Positions 52,151 through 60,077 of a stretch of 64,000 nt of DNA are shown here, in pieces. The position numbers were made by a program, and so were the translations under genes. The DNA is from Paracoccus aestuariivivens (GTDB lineage: Bacteria; Pseudomonadota; Alphaproteobacteria; Rhodobacterales; Rhodobacteraceae): contig NZ_WMIE01000010.1 in the NCBI RefSeq assembly GCF_009711225.1, forward strand, positions 33,439 to 97,438. The letters run 5' to 3'. The notes below the pieces were generated by a model that searched no databases, was not told the DNA's origin, and worked only from the letters and a program-made list of their open reading frames with translations. Numbering within the stretch: position 1 is the first letter of the stretch; every line of letters begins with the position of its first letter.

Positions 52151-53815
52151 TCAGGCGACGCGGCGGCCTGCGACCCATGTTTCGCGGATGACCGGCATGC
52201 CCTGGATGCGGGCCACGCGGATCAGGTCGGCGCGCAGGCCAAGGCCCAGCCGCCCGCGATCGCTTAGCCCGGCCGAGCGGGCGGGCGCTGCGGTGACCGT
52301 GGCAAAGCCGCGCGCCAGATCGTCCCACAGATCGCCCAGCAGCACCGCCGAACTCAGCAACGCCGCGGGCACGTAGTCCGAGGACACGATGTCCAGCAGC
52401 CCGGCCTGCGCCAGTTCCCCCGCCGAGACATTGCCGGAATGCGAGCCACCCCGGATCAGGTTCGGCGCGCCCATGATCGTGGCGATGCCATGCTTGCGGC
52501 AGGCTTGCGCCGCCTCGACCGTGGTCGGGAATTCGGCCAGCTTGATGCCATATGCGGCCGAGGTCGCGACATGATCCGCCGTGGTGTCGTCATGGCTGGC
52601 CAGCACCGCGCCCCAGTCCCGCGCCGCCTGCACGGTCGCGGCCTCATGCGCCTCGCCAAAGCGGGCGCGCAATTCGGCCAGACCGGCGACATGGGCCTCG
52701 AATTCCAGATCCGACATGCCCTGCTTGCCCTTGACGTATTGGGCTAGCTTGGACAGGTCGCGGAACTGGCGCTGGCCGGGGGTGTGGTCCATCAGGCTGA
52801 CGATGCCGATGCGATCCGCCCGCCCGAATTCGGCCAGCTCCTCGATCAGCGTTTCCGAGCAGACCTCGGCCCGCAGGTGGATGCGGTGGCTGATGCGCAG
52901 GTTCGGGCGGGCGGCAAGGATCTCATCCGCCAGACCGCGCGCATATTTGGCATAGGAATTGTCGCGGTTGATCGAACCCACGCGCAGCGCGTCAAAGACG
53001 GTGGTGATCCCGCATCCGGCCAGTTCGGCGTCATGGGCAATGATCGCCGCCCCATGCGGCCAGTTCACGCCGGGGCGCGGCTGGATGTGGCGTTCCAGAT
53101 TGTCGGTATGCAATTCGATCAGGCCCGGCGCGATCAGGTCGCCGGCGCAATCTATGCCGGTGACGCTGGCGCTGCCGATCTCGGCGATGACGCCGTCGCG
53201 GATCACGATGGCGCCGTGGCGGATTTCATCGGGCAGGACAAGGGTGGCGTTGGTGAAGACAGTTTCCGTCATGGTCCTACCTGCGGGTCTGGGTCGGGGA
53301 TTGGGCGCATCGTCAAGTGCGGCCAGCAGGGCCGAGACGCCCTGCGCGATGGTGCCGTCATTAACGATGGTAGTAACGGGCAAGCCTGCGGGCAGGGGCG
53401 CGCGGCGGGCCAGCCTTGCGGCGATGTCCTTAGCGCTCTCGCGCCCACGGCTGGCCAGCCGCTGCGCCAGAACAGGGGCCGAGGCGGTGACCTCGATCAC
53501 CCGCAAGCCGGGGAATGCCAGTGCTGCCTGTTCAAGCATCCGGCGCGAGCAGTTGAACAGCGTGATGCCCCCGGTCGGTGCCGGGGGGACGCCGTAAGCC
53601 AGCCCATGCGCGCGCCATGACAGGGCGAAGTTTCCCGCAGCCTCGCGGCGCAGGAATTCGGCCTCGGAGATACCCTCGAAGGGTTCGCCCCCCGCCGATT
53701 CCGGGCGGGTGATGCAGCGGCGCAGCGCAATGATGTCGGGACGCGCGGCCAAGGCCGCCGCGATCAAGGTATCCTTGCCCGCGCCCGACGGCCCGACAAT
53801 GGCAAAGACGCTCAT
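52151..53815 (-). CDS. phnN-phnM: PhnN-PhnM in one reading frame: ribose 1,5-bisphosphokinase fused to C-P lyase diphosphatase
   Basis: The frame of 554 residues has no stop between two full domains. Residues 1 to about 175 are PhnN with Walker A GPSGAGKDTL. Residues 182-554 are PhnM, an amidohydrolase with PGLIELHTDNLERH and SHDDTTADHV, which removes pyrophosphate from the ribosyl-phosphonate triphosphate. The link is Pro/Arg-rich. An ATG at 53272 begins PhnM with GCAGGTAGGA just upstream, so PhnM could also be made separately. The start at 53815 overlaps the phnL stop by ATGA. Normally the two are separate genes. Whether a fused protein is really made cannot be told from DNA alone. Confidence 0.9.
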   Translation of the reverse strand: MSVFAIVGPSGAGKDTLIAAALAARPDIIALRRCITRPESAGGEPFEGISEAEFLRREAAGNFALSWRAHGLAYGVPPAPTGGITLFNCSRRMLEQAALAFPGLRVIEVTASAPVLAQRLASRGRESAKDIAARLARRAPLPAGLPVTTIVNDGTIAQGVSALLAALDDAPNPRPRPAGRTMTETVFTNATLVLPDEIRHGAIVIRDGVIAEIGSASVTGIDCAGDLIAPGLIELHTDNLERHIQPRPGVNWPHGAAIIAHDAELAGCGITTVFDALRVGSINRDNSYAKYARGLADEILAARPNLRISHRIHLRAEVCSETLIEELAEFGRADRIGIVSLMDHTPGQRQFRDLSKLAQYVKGKQGMSDLEFEAHVAGLAELRARFGEAHEAATVQAARDWGAVLASHDDTTADHVATSAAYGIKLAEFPTTVEAAQACRKHGIATIMGAPNLIRGGSHSGNVSAGELAQAGLLDIVSSDYVPAALLSSAVLLGDLWDDLARGFATVTAAPARSAGLSDRGRLGLGLRADLIRVARIQGMPVIRETWVAGRRVA

Positions 53816-54489
53816 GCCGCGAACCTCGCCATGTCGATCATGCGGTCGCAGACCCGGTCGCGGGCGGCCTCGTCGTGAAAGATGCCGACGATGGCGGTGC
53901 CGCGCGCCTTGGCTTCCCCGATCAGCGACAGCACGGTTTCGCGGTTGGCCGCGTCAAGGCTGGCGGTGGGTTCGTCTAGAAGCATCACCGGCACCTGCCG
54001 GATGAAACCACGGGCGATGTTCACCCGCTGCTGTTCCCCGCCCGAGAAGGTGGTGGGCGACAGCTGCCACAGCCGTTCGGGGATGCGCAGCCGGGCCAGC
54101 AGGGCGGCGGCGCGGTCGCGGGCCTGATCCTCGGGCGTACCGGTCAGCAGTAGCGGCTCGGCCACGACCTCGATGGTGGGGACGCGGGGGACGACGCGCA
54201 GAAACTGGCTGACATAGGCCATCCGTTCGCGCCGCAGGGCCAGGATCTCGCGCGGTTCGGCGCGGGCGACATCGGTGCCCGCCACGGTGATGCGGCCGGA
54301 TGCGGCAAGGTAATTGCCCCAGATCATCCGCATCAGGGTGGATTTTCCCGCGCCCGAGGCCCCAAGCAGGCCCACGCATTCACCGGGCGCCACCGACAGG
54401 GTGACATCCGACATGACCGGGATGACCGCCGCGCCCTGATTATGCAGGGTGAAGGTCTTGGACACGTTCGACAGTTCGATCACATTCAT
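53812..54489 (-). CDS. phnL: C-P lyase system ATP-binding protein PhnL
   Basis: The protein is 225 residues, the usual length. Walker A GLLGASGAGKSTLMRM (near 41), signature FSGGEQQRVNIARGF and Walker B VMLLDEPTASLDA are present. MNVIELSNVSKTF at 54489 is the start; the longer frame overlaps phnK. PhnL is needed with PhnGHI to attach the phosphonate to ribose in place of adenine of ATP. Confidence 0.93.
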   Translation of the reverse strand: MNVIELSNVSKTFTLHNQGAAVIPVMSDVTLSVAPGECVGLLGASGAGKSTLMRMIWGNYLAASGRITVAGTDVARAEPREILALRRERMAYVSQFLRVVPRVPTIEVVAEPLLLTGTPEDQARDRAAALLARLRIPERLWQLSPTTFSGGEQQRVNIARGFIRQVPVMLLDEPTASLDAANRETVLSLIGEAKARGTAIVGIFHDEAARDRVCDRMIDMARFAA

Positions 54490-54491
54490 CG

Positions 54492-55247
54492 TCACACCTG
54501 CAGGACCGAGGACACAAGAAGCTGGGTATAGGCGTGCTGGGGATCGTCCAGAACCTGATCGGTCAGACCGGTTTCGACGCATTCGCCGCCCTTCATCACC
54601 ATCAGCCGGTCGGCCAGCAACCGGACCACGGCCAGATCGTGGGTGACGATGATCGCCGACAGCCCCATGCGCCGCACCAGCCCGCGCAGCAGGTCCAGCA
54701 GACGCGCCTGCACGCTGACATCAAGGCCCCCGGTCGGTTCGTCCATGAAGACCAGCCTTGGCCCGGTGACCAGATTGCGCGCGATCTGCAGACGTTGTTG
54801 CATCCCTCCGGAAAAGGCCGAGGGGCGGTCGTCGATGCGATCAGAGGCGATTTCGACGCGGCCCAGCCAATCGGTCGCGGTTTCGCGGATGTCGCCGTAA
54901 TGGCGCGCGCCGACCGCCATCAGGCGTTCACCGACATTGCCGCCAGCGCTGACCGCCATGCGCAGCCCATCGCGGGGGTTCTGGTGGACAAAGGCCCAGT
55001 CGGTACGCGCCAGCATCCGGCGCTCGGGTTCGGACATGGCCAGCACGTCGCGGCCGTCATAGATCACCTCGCCGCGGTCGGGGGGCAGATGACCGGCAAG
55101 GCAGGACAGCAGCGTCGATTTCCCCGAGCCGCTTTCGCCGACAATGCCCATGACCTCGCCCGGCCACAGGTCGAAACCGATGCCGGTGCAGCCGATGCGC
55201 GCGCCATAGCGCTTTTCCAGCCCACGGACGGAAAACAGCGGGGTCAT
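54492..55247 (-). CDS. phnK: C-P lyase system ATP-binding protein PhnK
   Basis: The protein is 251 residues. Walker A GIVGESGSGKSTLLSC (near 34), the signature FSGGMQQRLQIARNLV and Walker B LVFMDEPTGGLDV fit PhnK, an ABC-type ATPase that docks on the PhnGHIJ core complex. It overlaps phnJ by 4 bases and lies 2 bases before phnL. Confidence 0.94.
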   Translation of the reverse strand: MTPLFSVRGLEKRYGARIGCTGIGFDLWPGEVMGIVGESGSGKSTLLSCLAGHLPPDRGEVIYDGRDVLAMSEPERRMLARTDWAFVHQNPRDGLRMAVSAGGNVGERLMAVGARHYGDIRETATDWLGRVEIASDRIDDRPSAFSGGMQQRLQIARNLVTGPRLVFMDEPTGGLDVSVQARLLDLLRGLVRRMGLSAIIVTHDLAVVRLLADRLMVMKGGECVETGLTDQVLDDPQHAYTQLLVSSVLQV

Positions 55248-56086
55248 TGGCGGTCCTCCTGACGCGAGCGGCAGAATGCGGTGTCCGAGCAGACGAATAT
55301 TCGCCCGCCCTGATCGTCGGTGATCACCTCGTCCAGATAGCTTTCGGTCGCGCCGCAGATGTCGCAGGCGTGGTCGGCCTTGCTGGCGACAAAGGGATGG
55401 TCGTCGAAATCAAGGCTTTCGACGCGGGTATATGGCGGCAGGGCATAGATGCGCTGCTCGCGCCCGGCGCCGAACAGCATTAAGGCCGGGCTGTCATCCA
55501 GTTTCGGATTGTCGAATTTCGGGATGGGCGAAGGGTCCATGACATAGCGCCCCTCGACCCTGACCGGATAGGCATAGGCGGTGGCGATCCTGCCGTGGCG
55601 GGCGATGTCCTCATACAGCTTGACCTGCATCAGCCCGTAATCGGCCAAGGCATGCATCCGCCGTGTCTCGGTCTCGCGCGGTTCAAGGAAGCGCAGGGGT
55701 TCCGGGATCGGCACCTGAAAGACCATGATCTGCCTTTCCTGCAAGGGGGCCTCGGGGATACGGTGGCGGGTCTGGATGATGGTCGCGTCCTCGGTTTCCT
55801 CGGTCACCTCGACCCCGGCCGTGCGCTGAAAGAAGCGCCGGATCGACACGGCATTGGTGGTGTCATCCGCGCCCTGATCAATGACCTTCAGCCGGTCGTC
55901 TGGCGTCAGGCAGGCCGCCGTCACCTGCACGCCACCGGTGCCCCAGCCATAGGGCATCGGCATTTCGCGGCTGGCGAAGGGCACCTGATAGCCGGGGATC
56001 GCCACGGCCTTCAGCAGCGCGCGGCGGATCATGCGTTTCGTGTCCTCGTCCAGATAGGCGAAGTTATAGGCATCCATGGCGGTCAT
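55244..56086 (-). CDS. phnJ: Carbon-phosphorus lyase radical-SAM subunit PhnJ
   Basis: The protein is 280 residues. Cys241, Cys244, Cys266 and Cys272 in the C-terminal CDIC...C.....C pattern have exactly the E. coli spacing and numbering, covering the 4Fe-4S and thiyl residues. Gly32, the glycyl-radical site, is also kept (AIPGYQVPF). The enzyme breaks the C-P bond of the ribosyl phosphonate to give an alkane and a cyclic phosphate. The ATG at 56086 overlaps the phnI stop (ATGA); the longer frame is a phnI shadow. Confidence 0.96.
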   Translation of the reverse strand: MTAMDAYNFAYLDEDTKRMIRRALLKAVAIPGYQVPFASREMPMPYGWGTGGVQVTAACLTPDDRLKVIDQGADDTTNAVSIRRFFQRTAGVEVTEETEDATIIQTRHRIPEAPLQERQIMVFQVPIPEPLRFLEPRETETRRMHALADYGLMQVKLYEDIARHGRIATAYAYPVRVEGRYVMDPSPIPKFDNPKLDDSPALMLFGAGREQRIYALPPYTRVESLDFDDHPFVASKADHACDICGATESYLDEVITDDQGGRIFVCSDTAFCRSRQEDRQ

Positions 56087-57168
56087 TCCGCGGCCTCCCT
56101 GCTGGCGAATGCGGCGGCGCGGACGCTGCGGATCAGCTCCAGCTCGGCCTGAAAATCGACGTAATGCGGCAGCTTGATATGTTCGAGAAAACCCGTGGCC
56201 TGAATGTTGTCGCAATGGGACAGCACGAATTCCTCGTCCTGCGCGGGGGCTCCGGTGAAGTCCTCGCCCAACTCGCGCCAGCGCAGGGCACGGTCCACCA
56301 GCGCCATGCTGATCGCCTTGCGCTCGGTCTGGCCAAAGGTCAGGCCATAGCCGCGGGTGAATTGCGGGGGCTGGGATTTCGACCCGGTGAACTGGTTCAC
56401 CGTCTCGCATTCGGTCAACTCGATCTCGCCGATTTCGACGGCGAAGCCCAGTTCCGGGATATCGACTTCGACCGGACAGGTGCCGATGCGCAATTCGCCA
56501 ACAAAGGCATGGTTGCGCCCGTAACCGCGCTGGGTCGAATAGGCGAGGCCAAGGACAAACCCCTCATCCCCGCGCGTCAGGGCTTGCAGTCGCAAGGCGC
56601 GGTCGGCGGGCAATTCCAGCGGCGCGCGGGTCAGGTCGGGCGGAATCTCATCCGAGGGCGCGGCCCTTTCGATCAACCCGTCGCGGTCCAGAAAGCTCAG
56701 GATATGCGGCATGTCCTGCGCGGGGCCGGTCAGCGCGGTCGGGGCGGGCGGGACCTCGCCCTCGGCCAGCAGCGCGAAATCCAGCAGGCGGTGCGTATAG
56801 TCGAAGGTCGGGCCAAGGATCTGCCCCCCCGGTGCATCCTTGAAGGTCGCGGAAATCCGACGGGTCACCGCCATTACCGCCGTATCGACGGGCGTCGAGG
56901 CCATCAGCCGCGGCAATGTGGTGCGATAGGCGCGGATCAGGAAGATCGCCTCGATCAGGTCGCCGCGCGCCTGCTTGATCGCCAGCGCGGCCAGATCGGG
57001 GTCGTAAAGCGAGCCCTCGGCCATGACGCGGTTGACGGCCAGCGCCATCTGCTCGCGGATCTGGGCGGTGGACAATTCAGGGACGTCCGGATCGCCGCGA
57101 CGTTCCTTGGCCAGCCACGCATGGGCGTTTTCGATGGCACGTTCGCCCCCTTTGACGGCTACATACAT
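56083..57168 (-). CDS. phnI: C-P lyase core subunit PhnI
   Basis: The protein is 361 residues and starts MYVAVKGGERAIENAH, the family N-terminus. The conserved QRGYGRNHAFVGELRIG (near 213) and TRGYGLTFGQTERKAISMALVDRAL segments are present. PhnI acts as nucleosidase and, with PhnGHL, makes the ribosyl phosphonate triphosphate. The start shares one base with the phnH stop. Confidence 0.95.
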   Translation of the reverse strand: MYVAVKGGERAIENAHAWLAKERRGDPDVPELSTAQIREQMALAVNRVMAEGSLYDPDLAALAIKQARGDLIEAIFLIRAYRTTLPRLMASTPVDTAVMAVTRRISATFKDAPGGQILGPTFDYTHRLLDFALLAEGEVPPAPTALTGPAQDMPHILSFLDRDGLIERAAPSDEIPPDLTRAPLELPADRALRLQALTRGDEGFVLGLAYSTQRGYGRNHAFVGELRIGTCPVEVDIPELGFAVEIGEIELTECETVNQFTGSKSQPPQFTRGYGLTFGQTERKAISMALVDRALRWRELGEDFTGAPAQDEEFVLSHCDNIQATGFLEHIKLPHYVDFQAELELIRSVRAAAFASREAAE

Positions 57169-57722
57169 CAGAGAAACTCCACTTCGGTACTGCGTGGCAA
57201 AGCCGAAATCCGCTCGCCCATCGTCATGATCAGGTCCAATCCCAGCGGAAAATCTGTCGGTCGGTTTCCTGGGACAAAGGCCAATGTTTTCGTTTTGATG
57301 CCGGGTCCGGTCAGACGGGCGTTTTCTTGGGGCCAATCGTGCAATTCGACGATCAGCGTTGACGAGCGATCAGGATATTCGGGGCTGCCGATGCGGAACC
57401 GGTCCAGGGGTTCCAGGTCGTGCCAATGCCCTATCGCCAAATCCGCTTCGTCGGCGGGGACTAGCGGTGCTCCGGTGTGGAAGGTGATCCATTGCCGCAA
57501 CGCATCGCAGTCGAAAACTCCAGCTAGATGGACCGGAGTATTGCTATCGGCCAGTGTCAGAATGGCGGTTCCTGCTGCGATGGATAGAGGCGCGGGCGGC
57601 TTCGCTCCTGACAGGACTGCCGTTTTTCCGGGCCGCGACATGACCTCTAGCACGGAGCGGAAAGCCGTTGCCGATTGGCGGGGTGCATCCGAGAATCCGC
57701 CGGAAATCGGTTGGATATTCAT
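57168..57722 (-). CDS. phnH: C-P lyase core subunit PhnH
   Basis: The protein is 184 residues. The N-terminus SGGFSDAPRQSATAFRSVLEVMSRPGK and the C-terminal PLGLDLIMTMGERISALPRST are typical. PhnH is a structural subunit related to PLP transferases, lacking a cofactor. The ATG at 57722 shares a base with the phnG stop. Confidence 0.93.
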   Translation of the reverse strand: MNIQPISGGFSDAPRQSATAFRSVLEVMSRPGKTAVLSGAKPPAPLSIAAGTAILTLADSNTPVHLAGVFDCDALRQWITFHTGAPLVPADEADLAIGHWHDLEPLDRFRIGSPEYPDRSSTLIVELHDWPQENARLTGPGIKTKTLAFVPGNRPTDFPLGLDLIMTMGERISALPRSTEVEFL

Positions 57723-58153
57723 CAATCCACTCCTCGGACCATCGTGAAGAATTCAACCTTGGTTGCTGCCGCTTTCGAGGCGATGGCGGCTTTTCGGACG
57801 TTCTCGTCTAAAAGCAGAGGCGAGACGATGCGCGCGAAAATGTCGTTTGCGTCAGGGCCTTGCATCTGCGCATCGACGATTGCGGCGCGGATCGCATGGG
57901 CCTTGTCACGGCCCTGAACATAGGCGTGGCCGATCAACCCGTCTTCAAGCTGCAACGTGCAGCGGGTCACGGTCATTTCGCCCAGATTGAACGGCGCACC
58001 CGTTGCGCCGGCACGTCCCCGTACCATGACTGCGCCGATTTCCGGATTGCGCAGAATGCTGTGTTGCGGGGTCGCGCCAAGCAAATGCGCCAGTCGGGCG
58101 GGTGCGGAACGGGCAAGTACGCCCATCCAGTCGCGGCGGGTGATCGTCGTCAT
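57722..58153 (-). CDS. phnG: C-P lyase core subunit PhnG
   Basis: The protein is 143 residues. GEMTVTRCTLQLEDGLIGHA followed by YVQGRDKAHAIRAAIVDA (about 65-102) is the PhnG signature. It is the first gene of the phn operon and divergent from phnF. The 110-base intergenic gap holds both a PhnF-type operator and a Pho box. Confidence 0.94.
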   Translation of the reverse strand: MTTITRRDWMGVLARSAPARLAHLLGATPQHSILRNPEIGAVMVRGRAGATGAPFNLGEMTVTRCTLQLEDGLIGHAYVQGRDKAHAIRAAIVDAQMQGPDANDIFARIVSPLLLDENVRKAAIASKAAATKVEFFTMVRGVD

Positions 58154-58169
58154 TGGACACCTTGTCGGG

Positions 58170-58197
58170 TTGTCTATTTATCTATACAACTAGACAA
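58170..58197. promoter_or_regulatory. Candidate PhnF operator between phnG and phnF
   Basis: TTGTCTA (58170-58176) and TAGACAA (58191-58197) are exact inverted arms 14 bases apart; inside, TCTA-N6-TAGA (58181-58194) is a second, nested palindrome. These resemble the TCTAGAC-type sites of UTRA-domain GntR regulators. It is 17-44 bases upstream of the phnG start, so binding would block the phn promoter. Confidence 0.55.
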
Positions 58198-58238
58198 ATA
58201 TCTATTCGCCCGATCCGAGTCGGGCAAGCATGCAGATG

Positions 58239-58256
58239 GTGAAATTTTGATGACAG
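58239..58256 (-). promoter_or_regulatory. Pho box upstream of phnG
   Basis: On the minus strand it reads CTGTCAT-CAAA-ATTTCAC. This fits the PhoB box of two 7-base repeats 4 bases apart very well, with the first repeat perfect. It faces phnG, 86-103 bases from its start, and lies only 8 bases before the phnF start codon. Confidence 0.65.
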
Positions 58257-58263
58257 GTCCGAA

Positions 58264-58986
58264 ATGAGCCGCACTCCGGTCTGGACGACCATCGCCCACC
58301 AGATCTCGATCGAGATCGTCAGCGGCCAGAGACGTCCCGGCGACAAGTTGCCCACCGAGGCCGAACTGTCGTCGCGCTTCGGGGTCAATCGCCACACCAT
58401 CCGTCGTGCTTTGGCCGATCTGGCGGATCGTGGCATGGTCCATGCGCGTCGTGGCGCGGGGGTTTTTGTCCAAAGCAAGCCCGTCGACTACCCTCTGGCG
58501 CGGCGGACTCGGTTTTCAACCAACCTTGCCGCCATGGGGCTCGAACCGGGGCGCGAAGTGCTGAGTATCGAAACCCGCCATGCCAACGATCCCGAGGCGC
58601 AGGCCCTTGGGCTTGCACCGGATGCGAGGGTGCATGTGATCGAAGGGATCAGCACCGCCGACAGCCAGCCCATCGCCTATTTCCAGTCGGTATTTCCCGC
58701 CGAACGCTTTCCTGATCTTTGTGCGACCCTGCGGACCGAGAATTCGATCACCCGCGCTTTGGCTGAACACGGTGTGTCGGATTACACCCGATCCGAAACC
58801 CGACTGACCGCCAAGCGCGCCAATGCCGTTGTGGCCCTGCACCTGCGCGTGCGCGAGGGCGATCCGATCTTGCGGACGATCAGCACCAATATCGACCTTG
58901 ATGGCCGCCCCGTCGAATACGGCCGGACATGGTTCGCAGGTGATCGCGTTACATTGACCGTGAAACCCGCGAACGTAGCCGAGTAG
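58264..58986 (+). CDS. phnF: Phosphonate metabolism GntR/UTRA regulator PhnF
   Basis: The protein is 240 residues. The winged helix-turn-helix (about 5-75) includes GDKLPTEAELSSRFGVNRHTIRRALADLADRGMVHARRGAGVFV, and a UTRA ligand domain (about 90-238) follows, with RANAVVALHLRVREGDPILRTI near residue 183. It is divergent from phnG and most likely represses the C-P lyase operon. Confidence 0.92.
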   Translation: MSRTPVWTTIAHQISIEIVSGQRRPGDKLPTEAELSSRFGVNRHTIRRALADLADRGMVHARRGAGVFVQSKPVDYPLARRTRFSTNLAAMGLEPGREVLSIETRHANDPEAQALGLAPDARVHVIEGISTADSQPIAYFQSVFPAERFPDLCATLRTENSITRALAEHGVSDYTRSETRLTAKRANAVVALHLRVREGDPILRTISTNIDLDGRPVEYGRTWFAGDRVTLTVKPANVAE

Positions 58987-59144
58987 CGAGGTCGGTCACG
59001 GAATATCCGGATGCAGGCGTGCTGTCGCGAAAACTCGCGTCATGCTTCGGGAGTAGGCCCTTGGCATTCCATGGTTTTCTGCGGCAGTCGGCGAGGGGGC
59101 AGTCGCGAGATCAGGACCGGTTCAGTGGCCGCCTTCCGCAGAGC

Positions 59145-59882
59145 CTAGCCCGTGACGCGCGATAGCAGGATGTTCCCGTAACGCTCGCGGCTGCCTTCCA
59201 GATGGGCGCGCATGGACTTGCGGGCGTCCTCGGCATCGCCGCGCAGGATAGCGTTCACAATCCGGCCATGTTCCTGCTGAAGATTTTCGTTCGGAACCAG
59301 CGCGGCCTGTGTCGCAATCGTCGAGCGATCTGGTCCGGTCGACACCATGCCCGCCTTGCACAGCACCATCAGGTCCGAGAAGCAGCGGTTCTGCGTCGCC
59401 TCGGCGATCCGCAGATGGAACATGTAATCCGCGAAACGCGTGGACGTCCCTTCGGCCAATGCGTCGCCGATCTGTTCATGGGCGGCAATGATCGCCTCCA
59501 TCTGCGCCGCCGAACGCCGCATGGCCGCCAAGGATGCCGCCTCGGTTTCGAACCCGAGGCGCAATTCGATCAATTCGATGACCGAGGTGACGCGGTCGCG
59601 CGAAAGTCCGGCAAAGGGTGCCTGTTCGGTCACCGGCTCAAGGACAAATGCTCCGACGCCTCGCCTGACGTTCAGGACGCCCTCCGAGCGAAGTACCGCA
59701 ATGGCCTCGCGGACGACTGCGCGGCTGACGGAATGTTCGCGCGCCAGATCGGTTTCGCTGCCGATGCGGTCCCCCGGCTTGACACTGCCTTGTTCGATGT
59801 CAGCCCGCAAACCCTGAATAACCTTTGCGACAAGCGGCCGCGCCTCGCCAGAGAACGATCCGCTTTCGATCAATTCCGCCAT
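59145..59882 (-). CDS. FadR-type GntR regulator with FCD domain
   Basis: The protein is 245 residues. The DNA-binding part (about 25-90) reads GDRIGSETDLAREHSVSRAVVREAIAVLRSEGVLNVRRGVGAFV. The FCD domain follows, with FADYMFHLRIAEATQNRCFSDLM. It is divergent from the enolase-superfamily gene, with two inverted GTNNNAC operators between them. It probably senses a sugar acid or similar. Confidence 0.88.
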   Translation of the reverse strand: MAELIESGSFSGEARPLVAKVIQGLRADIEQGSVKPGDRIGSETDLAREHSVSRAVVREAIAVLRSEGVLNVRRGVGAFVLEPVTEQAPFAGLSRDRVTSVIELIELRLGFETEAASLAAMRRSAAQMEAIIAAHEQIGDALAEGTSTRFADYMFHLRIAEATQNRCFSDLMVLCKAGMVSTGPDRSTIATQAALVPNENLQQEHGRIVNAILRGDAEDARKSMRAHLEGSRERYGNILLSRVTG

Positions 59883-59953
59883 ATTTCACGCCTCCTTGCG
59901 GCGAAGCTCATGGCTCAGTGTTAGCCGCGGCGATCCGCCTGCGCAAGCCATTC

Positions 59954-60002
59954 TGGTAGGACAGGATATCGAATATGGCAAATTTTATGCTTTACTTGTC
60001 CT
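59954..60002. promoter_or_regulatory. Pair of inverted FadR-type operators upstream of the enolase-superfamily gene
   Basis: GTAGGACA (59954-59961) and its exact reverse complement TGTCCTAC (59995-60002) are separated by 33 A/T-rich bases. Both contain the GT-N3-AC core used by FadR-type GntR proteins. A TATGCT-like -10 stands between them. Confidence 0.55.
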
Positions 60003-60077
60003 ACTGCAGATTCAATTCTGACTCTCGTTGCGGCAGATTCGGTCGACTCTGCCTGAGAAACTGTCAGGGATCGGAAT

